64,000 nt of DNA, taken from contig JADJEQ010000024.1 in assembly GCA_016709025.1 (NCBI GenBank), positions 1-64,000 of the forward strand, given 5' to 3'. The translations under genes were made by a program, and so were the position numbers. This DNA comes from Bacteroidales bacterium. GTDB taxonomy: Bacteria > Bacteroidota > Bacteroidia > Bacteroidales > Lentimicrobiaceae. Shown piece after piece: positions 1 to 7,507 of the stretch. The notes under the pieces were generated by a model. That model saw nothing but the letters and a program-made list of their open reading frames with translations. It made no database searches and was not told where the DNA came from. How positions within the stretch are numbered: position 1 is the stretch's first letter; each line of letters opens with the position of its first letter.

Positions 1-11
1 GGTGGGCCCAC
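1..11 (+). repeat. Probable 3' end of a tRNA gene (copy 1 of an 11-bp direct repeat)
   Basis: The window opens with GGTGGGCCCAC, which looks like the end of a T-stem followed by an acceptor strand and discriminator A. Many Bacteroidota CAU-anticodon tRNAs begin GGGCCCA, which would pair with it. The body of the tRNA would lie before base 1, so identity is inferred. The same 11 bases recur at 417-427, after the GIY-YIG gene. Confidence 0.4.
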
Positions 12-14
12 AAA

Positions 15-46
15 AAAAGGTTGACTCATTTGAGTCAACCTTTTTC
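15..46 (+). terminator. Rho-independent terminator after the putative tRNA
   Basis: Perfect inverted repeat AAAAGGTTGACTCA / TGAGTCAACCTTTT with a 2-base loop, ending in a T run. It sits immediately behind the tRNA-like end. Confidence 0.8.
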
Positions 47-92
47 ATTTCTTGATTATTGAAAAAATAATTTTTGGTCGCTATTTAATTCT

Positions 93-383
93 ATGGATAA
101 GTTTTTCATTTATATCCTCTATTCAAAGGCCATTGATCGTTTTTACATTGGTCAGTCTATAAATATAAACATTAGACTTATTGAGCATTTGATTCACTCA
201 ATGCCAGTTTCTTACACCAAAAGGGCGGATGACTGGAATGTCTTCTTTCAAATGGAATGTAATTCCAGAAAGCAGGCGATCCACATAGAAAACCACATAA
301 AAGGAATGAAGAGCCGAAAATATATTAGAAACCTGGCTGAATTCCCAAATATCGGCGAAAAATTGCTTGAAAGATTCCGATAG
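93..383 (+). CDS. GIY-YIG endonuclease superfamily protein (UPF0213-like)
   Basis: A 96-residue single-domain GIY-YIG protein. The N-terminus carries the family core with both signature elements: a tyrosine-containing strand (FIYILYS) and RFYIGQS about ten residues later. A glutamate in the helix 'AIHIENHIKG' is the likely metal ligand. The length is typical of the stand-alone GIY-YIG proteins common in Bacteroidota, whose role (repair, mobility or other nucleic-acid cleavage) is not established. The gene stands alone, bracketed by two tRNA-tail-plus-terminator units. This suggests that it arrived as a small cassette at a tRNA 3' end, or that the unit duplicated around it. Family assignment is firm; function is not. 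Confidence 0.85.
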   Translation: MDKFFIYILYSKAIDRFYIGQSININIRLIEHLIHSMPVSYTKRADDWNVFFQMECNSRKQAIHIENHIKGMKSRKYIRNLAEFPNIGEKLLERFR

Positions 384-427
384 GTCCCTGGTTCATCCCG
401 ATGGCTATCGGGACCAGGTGGGCCCAC
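384..427. repeat. Hairpin embedded in a second tRNA-tail-like sequence
   Basis: Directly after the GIY-YIG stop codon there is a two-tier inverted repeat: CCTGGT (387-392) pairs with ACCAGG (413-418), and inside it CCCGAT (397-402) pairs with ATCGGG (407-412). The right side runs into GGTGGGCCCAC (417-427), identical to bases 1-11. It resembles a tRNA T-arm whose loop has been replaced by a short palindrome. Confidence 0.6.
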
Positions 428-438
428 TTACAACGACA

Positions 439-473
439 AGGGTTTCAGAACATTTTGTTTTGAAACCCTTTTT
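439..473 (+). terminator. Rho-independent terminator
   Basis: AAGGGTTTCA / TGAAACCCTT stem (439-448 and 461-470) with a 12-base loop and a following T run. It closes the GIY-YIG unit. Bases 474-780 hold no gene that I can support. Confidence 0.75.
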
Positions 474-784
474 ATTCCACAACAATAACAGCCACAATTG
501 AAAAAAAGTGAATTAACATATGTGATACACATAAAAGTCCACAGCTTCTTGCGGCAATCTTTTTCATTCCATTATAGAAAAAAGACTATAGCTTAACCAC
601 TTAATACAATCTCCGGATATCTAAATATAATTATTAAAAATTAGGAGGTCCTGACCTTTCGGCAAATCTTTTCAATTGTCCTGTATTCCTGATTGGCCAA
701 TCATTTATTCATACTGGCTTACTAACAACCTGGCTTAAAGTATTTCTAAAGGCAAATGTGACTGAAGTTTTCTCATATTAAGTG

Positions 785-792
785 TAATTTTG
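785..792 (+). promoter_or_regulatory. -7 promoter box for the AraC-type regulator
   Basis: TAATTTTG matches the Bacteroidota -7 consensus TAnnTTTG, 22 bases before the ATG at 815. I see no clear -33 TTTG. Confidence 0.45.
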
Positions 793-814
793 GCAAAGCC
801 TGACATAATCGAAG

Positions 815-1372
815 ATGAAAATATACATTAAAAATATGGTGTGTGATCGCTGCATTATGGTAGTGAAAAATGAATTGGAGATACTTGGCTTTCATCCCAT
901 GAATGTTAAATTGGGCGAATTGGAACTTGAAAGCGAACTTACAGACAGTGAAAAACTGACCATTCATGACCATTTACTGACTTTTGGTTTTGAACTTATT
1001 GATGACAAAAAGAGCAGAATTATTGAAAAAATTAAAAATGTTATTATTGACACTGTTCATTACCAGGATAACAATATTAAAACAAATCTTTCGGATGTAT
1101 TGAGCAGTAGCCTGCAACACGATTACAGCTATTTATCCAACCTGTTTTCAGAGGTTGAAGGAACTACCATTGAAAAGTATTTAATAGCTCAAAAGATTGA
1201 AAAGGTAAAAGAACTGTTGGTTTATGATGAATTGTCGTTAAGCGAAATTGCTTTCCGGCTAAATTATTCAAGCGTAGCCTATCTCAGCAACCAGTTCAAG
1301 AAAGTTACAGGGCTTACGCCAAGCCATTTTAAACAAATTAAGGAAGATAAAAGAAAACCATTGGATGGATAA
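815..1372 (+). CDS. AraC-family regulator with N-terminal HMA-like metal-binding domain
   Basis: 185 residues. The first ~65 resemble a heavy-metal-associated domain with the pair C10-x2-C13 in 'NMVCDRCI'. The C-terminal ~85 form the AraC double helix-turn-helix, with the family signature around 'SVAYLSNQFKKVTGLTPSHF'. In Bacteroidota this architecture sits beside copper-transporting ATPases and is thought to sense Cu(I) and control efflux genes. Here it lies 102 bases upstream of copA on the same strand, fitting that role. The regulatory link is inferred from architecture and context. Confidence 0.85.
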   Translation: MKIYIKNMVCDRCIMVVKNELEILGFHPMNVKLGELELESELTDSEKLTIHDHLLTFGFELIDDKKSRIIEKIKNVIIDTVHYQDNNIKTNLSDVLSSSLQHDYSYLSNLFSEVEGTTIEKYLIAQKIEKVKELLVYDELSLSEIAFRLNYSSVAYLSNQFKKVTGLTPSHFKQIKEDKRKPLDG

Positions 1373-1474
1373 AGTCAAACAATCTCTAAATCTTACAAAT
1401 CACTTCCATAATTACACAACAGCTACGCCTGATTTAGTTGCCAACTTTGCATTGTTAATTTAAAGCAACAAATT

Positions 1475-2671
1475 ATGGCAACGAATATAAATGAAGTAGT
1501 CTATCTTCCGTTAGAGGATGTAGAGAGCGAACACTGTGCTTTAATAGTAGGAAAGGGATTATCGCAGATTAAAGGTGTCGTGAGTCATAAGGTTGAACTC
1601 AACAACCGCAGAGCTGTACTTACTGTAAGCAATGATGAAGCCATATCCGAAGCAGTGAAAACAGTGAAAGACCTGGGTTATGGCGTTTCCACTGTAAAAG
1701 GCACTTTCCCTGTTTTAGGAATGACTTGTGCTTCCTGTGCTATTAGTGTTGAAAGTATTGCGAAACACGAACCAGGTGTAGTAAACGCATCTGTAAATTT
1801 TGCAACCGGGAATCTTACTGTTGAGTATCTGCCAAATATGACGGATGGCTTGAAGCTGCAAAAGGCAATTCAATCTGTCGGCTATGATTTATTGGTGGAA
1901 TCTGAAGGCAAACAGCAGGAAACGTTAGAAGCTATTCACGCTCAAAAATTCCGAACGCTTAAAAGCAAAACCATTTGGGCTGTTATATTATCTCTGCCTG
2001 TTGTGGTTATTGGTATGTTCTTTATGAATATGCCTTACGCCAACGAAATCATGTGGCTGTTTTCAACGCCTGTTGTTATCTGGATGGGAAAAGATTTCTT
2101 CATCAATGCCTGGAAGCAAACGAAACACCGCTCTGCCAATATGGATACATTGGTAGCCTTAAGTACAGGAATTGCCTATCTGTTCAGCTTGTTCAATATG
2201 TTGTTTGCTGACTTCTGGCATCAGAGGGGATTGCACGCTCATGTATATTTTGAAGCTGCTTCCGTTGTAATAGCTTTTATTTTATTGGGTAAACTGTTGG
2301 AAGAAAAAGCCAAAGGCAACACTTCTTCAGCGATAAAAAAGCTAATGGGCTTACAGCCTAAAACCGTTATGGTGATTCAGCCTGATGGAACGGAAAAACA
2401 AGTATTTATTGAGGATGTAATTGCAGGTGATATGATCCTTGTAAAGCCCGGTGAAAAAATTGCCGTGGACGGTATGGTAACTTCCGGTACTTCATATGTT
2501 GATGAAAGTATGTTAAGTGGCGAACCAATACCGGTATTAAAAAACGAAGGCGAAAAAGTATTCGCCGGAACGATCAACCAAAAAGGAAGTTTCCAGTTTA
2601 AAGCAGTGAAAGTTGGGAAAGAGACCATGCTTGCCCAGATTATAAAAATGGTGCAGGATGCAGGGCAGTAA
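1475..2671 (+). CDS. copA: Copper-translocating P-type ATPase, N-terminal part (frameshifted)
   Basis: 398 residues forming the first half of a P1B-type Cu(I)-ATPase. It contains two HMA domains: the first (about residues 5-72) has only one Cys (EHCA), and the second has the canonical GMTCASC (C85, C88). The first transmembrane helices and the actuator domain with the SGEP dephosphorylation loop follow. The frame runs into TAA at 2669-2671 within a conserved stretch; the protein continues in another frame from 2658. The intact family sequence would read ...MVQDAQGSKAPVQ...; the DNA fits loss of one CA dinucleotide (gcacag to gcag) near 2660-2663. As written it cannot give a working pump without frameshifting. 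Confidence 0.85.
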   Translation: MATNINEVVYLPLEDVESEHCALIVGKGLSQIKGVVSHKVELNNRRAVLTVSNDEAISEAVKTVKDLGYGVSTVKGTFPVLGMTCASCAISVESIAKHEPGVVNASVNFATGNLTVEYLPNMTDGLKLQKAIQSVGYDLLVESEGKQQETLEAIHAQKFRTLKSKTIWAVILSLPVVVIGMFFMNMPYANEIMWLFSTPVVIWMGKDFFINAWKQTKHRSANMDTLVALSTGIAYLFSLFNMLFADFWHQRGLHAHVYFEAASVVIAFILLGKLLEEKAKGNTSSAIKKLMGLQPKTVMVIQPDGTEKQVFIEDVIAGDMILVKPGEKIAVDGMVTSGTSYVDESMLSGEPIPVLKNEGEKVFAGTINQKGSFQFKAVKVGKETMLAQIIKMVQDAGQ

Positions 2672-3887
2672 AGCACCTGTGCAAAAACTGGTTGACAGGA
2701 TTGCAGGTATTTTTGTTCCGGTAGTGATTGGAATTGCAATCCTGACGTTTTTCGTTTGGATGATTTTTGGAGGTGATAACGGTGTAGTGCAGGGATTGTT
2801 AGCCGCCGTTACGGTATTGGTTATTGCGTGTCCATGTGCATTGGGACTGGCAACACCTACGGCTATTATGGTGGGTGTTGGAAAAGGTGCAGAAAACGGA
2901 ATTTTGATTAAAGATGCAGAAAGCCTTGAAATAGCTAAAGAAGTAAATGCCATTGTATTGGATAAAACGGGAACTATCACCGAAGGCAAACCACAGGTAA
3001 CAGGCATCCTATGGTTAAATAATGAGGAAACTACCAGGGGTATTCTGTCAAGTATTGAGAATCATTCTGAGCATCCGTTGGCGGAAGCCGTTGTGAAACA
3101 TCTGGAAGACGCAGAAACCATTCCCATATCAGATTTTGAAAGTATTACAGGTAAGGGAGCAAAAGCAAGTTACGACGGTGACACCTATTTTGTAGGCAAT
3201 AAGAAATTATTGTCAGATAATAATATCTCCGTTGCCGGCGAACTGTTAAAACAAGCTGACGAATGGGGCAAACAATCCAAAACTGTTATCTGGTTCTCAG
3301 ACAGTAAACAAGCACTTTCTGTGATTGCTGTTTCAGATAAGATTAAAGAAACATCGGTAGCAGCCATCAGGCAATTGCAAGAGATGGGTATTGACCTTTA
3401 TATGCTGACAGGAGATAATGAATCCACCGCAAAAGCCATTGCACAACAAACAGGCATAAAGCATTACAAAGCGGAAGTATTGCCACAGCATAAGGCTGAT
3501 TTTATTAAAGAATTACAGAAACAAGGAAAGGTCGTGGCAATGGTGGGCGATGGCATTAATGACAGCACAGCGCTGGCAACATCAGATGTTAGTATAGCTA
3601 TGGGCAAGGGAAGCGACATTGCTATGGACGTGGCAAAGATGACCATCATTTCATCGGATCTTACAAAAATCGCGGCGGCTATCAGGCTATCTAAACAAAC
3701 TGTAGCCACCATCAGGCAAAATCTGTTTTGGGCTTTTATTTACAATTTGATAGGCATTCCCATTGCGGCAGGTATTCTTTATCCAATAAACGGTTTTCTG
3801 CTGAGCCCTATGATTGCAGGAGCAGCCATGGCGTTGAGCAGTGTGAGTGTAGTGAGTAACAGCCTTCGATTGAAGTGGAAAAAGTAA
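2658..3887 (+). CDS. copA: Copper-translocating P-type ATPase, C-terminal part (frameshifted)
   Basis: Second half of the same ATPase, in a different reading frame and overlapping the first by 14 bases. It has the intramembrane copper site CPCALG (about residues 58-63 of this piece), the phosphorylation motif DKTGT, the P1B-specific SEHPLAEA, the hinge MVGDGINDS, and two final transmembrane helices including the conserved 'MALSSVSVVSNSLRL' end. Together the two pieces give about 800 residues, normal for a full CopA with two HMA domains. The ATG at 2658 is probably not a real start. Whether this is a decayed gene, a consensus error or programmed frameshifting cannot be told from sequence alone. 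Confidence 0.85.
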   Translation: MQGSKAPVQKLVDRIAGIFVPVVIGIAILTFFVWMIFGGDNGVVQGLLAAVTVLVIACPCALGLATPTAIMVGVGKGAENGILIKDAESLEIAKEVNAIVLDKTGTITEGKPQVTGILWLNNEETTRGILSSIENHSEHPLAEAVVKHLEDAETIPISDFESITGKGAKASYDGDTYFVGNKKLLSDNNISVAGELLKQADEWGKQSKTVIWFSDSKQALSVIAVSDKIKETSVAAIRQLQEMGIDLYMLTGDNESTAKAIAQQTGIKHYKAEVLPQHKADFIKELQKQGKVVAMVGDGINDSTALATSDVSIAMGKGSDIAMDVAKMTIISSDLTKIAAAIRLSKQTVATIRQNLFWAFIYNLIGIPIAAGILYPINGFLLSPMIAGAAMALSSVSVVSNSLRLKWKK

Positions 3888-3970
3888 GCACTCCATGTGT
3901 TTGCCGGATTAACAGTAAATCTCGTAAACCAAACAAATAATAATGTAACAATTGCCCTTACAGGGAGAAG

Positions 3971-3978
3971 TAACTTTG
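3971..3978 (+). promoter_or_regulatory. -7 promoter box upstream of the HMA genes
   Basis: TAACTTTG matches TAnnTTTG, with TTG 16 bases upstream (3952-3954) as a possible short-spaced -33 element. It lies 23 bases before the broken HMA gene and would serve the chaperone / DUF3347 set separately from copA. Confidence 0.45.
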
Positions 3979-4001
3979 TATCATCACTGAAATTTTAAAA
4001 A

Positions 4002-4225
4002 ATGAAAAACATAACAGTCAGCATTCCCGACATGCAGAGCACACACTGCCAATCACGGGTAAGCAATGCGGTAAGAGGAATTGAAGGGGTGCAACTTCAA
4101 GACTCTGGAAGCCGGAAAACTAACCGTTTCCATTACATCCGACAGCATTAAAAAGAAGTGAAAACGCCATTGTAAAGGCAGGATATACTGTTTTATCAAT
4201 GGAGGAAAGCATCGAATCAGATTAA
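4002..4225 (+). pseudogene. HMA-domain copper-binding protein, multiply frameshifted
   Basis: Reading from ATG 4002 gives 'MKNITVSIPDMQSTHCQSR' and continues to 'GIEGVQ', the start of a small HMA protein with a single metal-site Cys. The homologous reading then moves to another frame (LEAGKLTVSITSDSIK) and later to a third (ENAIVKAGYTVLSMEES, ending at TAA 4223-4225). At least two frameshifts are needed, around 4095-4115 and 4150-4160. The expected intact product would be about 74 residues. The three-frame homology to one small HMA protein is seen directly; the functional loss is inferred. Confidence 0.75.
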
Positions 4226-4276
4226 TCAACCGGAAGCAGCAACAAGTCAATTTATTCACTAAAAAACACCAATAAA

Positions 4277-4498
4277 GTGGAAAATACAAACATTCAGTTC
4301 AGGACAAATATTAAATGTGGTGGTTGTGTAGCAACAGTAAAACCGCATTTGGACAATGCCGAAGGTATTTGCCATTGGGATGTAGACACAGCTAACAGCG
4401 ATAAAATCCTGACCGTGCATTCCGACGGGATTACCAGGGAACAGGTGCTTGAAATCGTTAAAAAAGCAGGTTTCACAGCGGAACCTCTGACAACTTAA
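4277..4498 (+). CDS. Heavy-metal-associated (HMA) domain copper chaperone
   Basis: 73 residues, one ferredoxin-like HMA domain with the metal site KCGGCV (C14-x2-C17). 'MENTNIQFRTNIKCGGC' resembles the Bacteroidota subfamily that lacks the usual Met before the first Cys. Expected role: carry Cu(I) to CopA in the cytoplasm. It is intact, unlike the HMA gene 50 bases upstream, and is followed 27 bases later by the DUF3347 gene. Confidence 0.85.
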   Translation: MENTNIQFRTNIKCGGCVATVKPHLDNAEGICHWDVDTANSDKILTVHSDGITREQVLEIVKKAGFTAEPLTT

Positions 4499-4525
4499 AC
4501 CATTCATCAATTAAATCATACTCAA

Positions 4526-4972
4526 ATGAAAAAGATAATTTTTGTACTGGCAGTTATATTGATTGGGTTTTCAGCTTTTACTCAAAATACAAGCCTCCTT
4601 TTAAATAACTATATAGAGGTAAAAAATGCCCTGGTCAGCAGCAATGGCACAACAGCCACAGAAACCATCAATACACTGTATAACTCCGTGAAAAAGGAGG
4701 AAAACTTTGAGCAAAAAACTGAATTACTCAAAGCCACCGAAAAATTGTACAAGGCTGGTAATAACCTTGATAAACAACGGGCAGCATTCAATGATGTTTC
4801 TATTATCATGTGGCAGTTGGTAAAGGACTCCGAAAATGTAAACGGATCGGTGTATTATCAATACTGCCCGATGAAAAAGGCCTATTGGCTTAGCAGGGAA
4901 AAGGAAATCAAAAATCCTTACTATGGTTCTGCCATGCTTACGTGTGGCAATGTGGCTGAAACCAAAGAATGA
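4526..4972 (+). CDS. DUF3347 domain-containing secreted protein
   Basis: 148 residues with a signal peptide (cleavage after about residue 19, 'GFSAFTQ'). The DUF3347 domain covers the rest: an all-helical N-terminal part with a repeated 'EKLYKAG' pattern, then the conserved C-terminal block 'YYQYCPM...AYWLSREKEIKNPYYG...MLTCG'. The two Cys and the Met of CPM are candidate copper ligands. Members of this family usually sit in Bacteroidota copper/heavy-metal loci, sometimes fused to CusB-type efflux proteins. The exact biochemical role is unknown. Confidence 0.8.
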   Translation: MKKIIFVLAVILIGFSAFTQNTSLLLNNYIEVKNALVSSNGTTATETINTLYNSVKKEENFEQKTELLKATEKLYKAGNNLDKQRAAFNDVSIIMWQLVKDSENVNGSVYYQYCPMKKAYWLSREKEIKNPYYGSAMLTCGNVAETKE

Positions 4973-5107
4973 CACGAGTCGTTTCAAGCGTTTAAACACT
5001 TCGACCTGGTTCGACGAAAAGCTCACCAACCACCGCTCAGTGTGACATTCGGGTCAGGTCAACCTTGATCCTATTTAATACACACGATATCAGCAATATA
5101 AGATATC

Positions 5108-5129
5108 ATCCTGAGTGGAGTCGAAGAAT
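5108..5129. repeat. Dispersed intergenic repeat fragment
   Basis: ATCCTGAGTGGAGTCGAAGA matches the 'CCTGAGCGAAGTCGAAG' type of short repeat scattered between genes in many Bacteroidota. A related piece (GGAGTCGAAGAC) occurs near 38010. No coding role is seen. Confidence 0.45.
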
Positions 5130-5176
5130 ATTTCATTCATTAAATTTTTGTTTTGTCAACAACAAAATTTACTCTT

Positions 5177-6295
5177 ATGGAAATGGAATCCAGGTTTTCA
5201 AAAAAACTGCTGCCCATAATGCTGCTGGTGCTTTTAATGGCTCAAGCAGGCAGAGCCCAGCATGTGGTTCGGTACCATCTGTATGTAAAAGACACTATCG
5301 TAACCTTTGCTGGTAAAGAAAAAAGAGCCATTGCGGTAAACGGACAAATACCCATGCCCACCCTCACATTTACCGAAGGTGATACTGCAGAGATTGTTGT
5401 TCATAATCTGTTGAAAGAAAATACTTCTCTGCATTGGCATGGTGTTCAATTGCCCAATAAGGAAGATGGTGTTCCATTCCTTACCCAAATGCCGGTAAAA
5501 CCGAACGAAACACATACCTACCGTTTTCCCGTACAACAAAACGGCACGTATTGGTATCACAGTCATTCCGGTTTCCAGGAGCAGATTGGCATGTATGGTT
5601 CGCTGGTTTTTCTAAAGAAACCGGACAACCCTGATTTCAGAAAAGGAATAGATGATCTGCCATCGGTATCCATCACATTGAGTGAATGGACCAATATACA
5701 TCCACACCAGGTACAGCGTATGCTGGCAACAGGAAATGATTGGTCTGGAATCAAAAAAAATACGGTACAGAGTTACGCGGAAGCCATAAAAGAAGGTCAC
5801 TTTAAAACCAAGATTACCAACGAATGGAAACGTATGGAGGCAATGGATGTAAGTGATGTTTACTATGAGAAATTTCTGATCAATGGAAAACATGAAAGCC
5901 GGATAACGGAATTCAGTGGAGGTGATAAAGTTCGGTTGCGAATTTCCAATGCGGGAGGTTCGTCTTATTTCTGGGTTACTTATGCAGGAGGAAAAATCAC
6001 GGTTGTGGGTAACGATGGGAACGATGTTGAACCCGTAGAAGTAGATCGGTTTATAATTGGTGTGTCCGAAACCTATGATATAGTTGTTTCTATACCGGAA
6101 GATGGAAACTCTTATGAACTCCTGGCGACACCTGAAGACCGTTCAGGAAGTGCATCATTGTTTCTGGGGCAGGGCGAAAAACAATTTGCATTGAAGCTGC
6201 CAAGGCTGAGATACTTTGAAGGAATGAAAATGATGAATGATATGATGAAGATGAATGGCGAAATGAACGACATGGGTATGAATATGAGTTTGTAA
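5177..6295 (+). CDS. Multicopper oxidase (CopA/PcoA-like), N-terminal part; interrupted by in-frame TAA
   Basis: 372 residues from ATG 5177, chosen because it opens a good signal peptide ('LLPIMLLVLLMAQAGRAQ'); an upstream TTG at 5153 is less likely. It has cupredoxin domains 1 and 2, with the type 2/3 copper motifs HWHGVQLP and YWYHSHSG, and ends in a methionine-rich stretch of repeated M-x-x-M units. The stop TAA (6293-6295) is in frame with the next ORF, so one codon separates the halves of one oxidase. Expected role of the intact enzyme: periplasmic Cu(I) oxidation and detoxification. Without the second half, the trinuclear and type 1 copper sites are incomplete. Confidence 0.85.
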   Translation: MEMESRFSKKLLPIMLLVLLMAQAGRAQHVVRYHLYVKDTIVTFAGKEKRAIAVNGQIPMPTLTFTEGDTAEIVVHNLLKENTSLHWHGVQLPNKEDGVPFLTQMPVKPNETHTYRFPVQQNGTYWYHSHSGFQEQIGMYGSLVFLKKPDNPDFRKGIDDLPSVSITLSEWTNIHPHQVQRMLATGNDWSGIKKNTVQSYAEAIKEGHFKTKITNEWKRMEAMDVSDVYYEKFLINGKHESRITEFSGGDKVRLRISNAGGSSYFWVTYAGGKITVVGNDGNDVEPVEVDRFIIGVSETYDIVVSIPEDGNSYELLATPEDRSGSASLFLGQGEKQFALKLPRLRYFEGMKMMNDMMKMNGEMNDMGMNMSL

Positions 6296-6298
6296 AAA

Positions 6299-7441
6299 AT
6301 GGATATGAATGCCGTGATGTACCCCGAACTTTCAACACCTGATGCAATGCCGGAAATGGATCATTCTCAACATAATATTGATAGTACAAGCAATAATAAT
6401 CTTGCTCATCATGAGATGACCACTGGCAATATTGTAACGCTGAACTATGGCATGTTGAAGTCAACACACGTTACTACCCTGAATCCAAACGCCCACATAA
6501 AAGAACTGCGTTTTGAACTCACAGGAAACATGAACCGGTATGTATGGAGTATGGACAATAAAGTGCTTTCCGAAACGGACAAAATTCCTGTCAGAAAGGG
6601 AGAAATACTCCGGATTACACTCTACAATAATTCTATGATGCGTCACCCTATGCACTTACATGGGTATGATTTCAGATTACTCAATGACAATGGAGAATAT
6701 TCGCCACTTAAGAATGTGATGGATATTATGCCGATGGAAACCAACGTCATTGAATTTGAAGCCAATACGGAAGGTGACTGGTTTTTCCATTGTCATATTC
6801 TGTATCACATGATGGCAGGAATGAATCGGGTGTTCGAGGTAGGTGATTATCAAAATCCATTACTTCCTGACAAAGCCAAAGCATATAAACATTTACAACA
6901 TGAAAGCAACATGCTGCATTTTATGGCACAAAATGACTTTGCTACCAATGGGAATGACGGAGAAGCAATGTTGCAGAATACACGATGGAGCTTAAACACT
7001 GAATGGCGTCTGGGATATCATGATGAGCATGGATACGAAGTAGAAACACATTTTGGCAGGTACATCGGTAAAATGCAATGGTTCATGCCATTTGTTGGTT
7101 TCGACTGGAGATACCGTAAAATGGGAGAAGAAGAACAGGAGAAAAATCTGTTTGGTCAGGTGAATAATAAAGACGAAAGAAGTGCGGTCAGTTTAGGTGT
7201 ACTTTACACGCTTCCGATGTTAGTCAACTTTCAGGCGGAAGTTTATCATGATGGCATTGTCCGATTGTCATTCATGAGAGATGATATTCCCATTTCCAAA
7301 CGATTAAGAGCGGGATTTATGGTAAATACTGACCTGGAATATATGGTCGGACTGAATTATATTGTTGGGAAAAATATAGGAATCAGAACACATTTCGACA
7401 GCGATATGGGATTAGGTATTGGATTGACATTGAACTATTGA
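6299..7441 (+). CDS. Multicopper oxidase C-terminal part fused to a beta-rich outer-membrane-like domain
   Basis: 380 residues, same frame as the preceding ORF. It begins within the Met/His-rich linker (MDHSQHN, LAHHEM), then the third cupredoxin domain with HPMHLHGYDF and HCHILYHMMAGM, which supply the type 1 and trinuclear copper ligands. From about residue 200 it carries ~180 more residues with alternating aromatic strands ('WRLGYHDEHGYEVETHFG', 'GIGLTLNY' at the end). These look like an outer-membrane CopB/PcoB-type barrel portion fused to the oxidase. As written it has no signal peptide of its own, so it is meaningful only if the TAA is read through or is an error. Confidence 0.8.
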   Translation: MDMNAVMYPELSTPDAMPEMDHSQHNIDSTSNNNLAHHEMTTGNIVTLNYGMLKSTHVTTLNPNAHIKELRFELTGNMNRYVWSMDNKVLSETDKIPVRKGEILRITLYNNSMMRHPMHLHGYDFRLLNDNGEYSPLKNVMDIMPMETNVIEFEANTEGDWFFHCHILYHMMAGMNRVFEVGDYQNPLLPDKAKAYKHLQHESNMLHFMAQNDFATNGNDGEAMLQNTRWSLNTEWRLGYHDEHGYEVETHFGRYIGKMQWFMPFVGFDWRYRKMGEEEQEKNLFGQVNNKDERSAVSLGVLYTLPMLVNFQAEVYHDGIVRLSFMRDDIPISKRLRAGFMVNTDLEYMVGLNYIVGKNIGIRTHFDSDMGLGIGLTLNY

Positions 7442-7507
7442 ATCCCTGTAATTGCAAACAGGTCGTCACAGCCTGCAAGCAGAAAGTCTTGAATTGCCAA
7501 ATGGCCC

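Noticed and set aside
773..973. 66-residue minus-strand ORF opposite the AraC regulator
   Set aside because: Lies inside a conserved plus-strand gene, no family pattern, His/Phe-rich shadow composition.
1475..3887. Programmed frameshift in copA
   Set aside because: No slippery heptamer or downstream structure seen at the shift point; simple dinucleotide loss is more economical.
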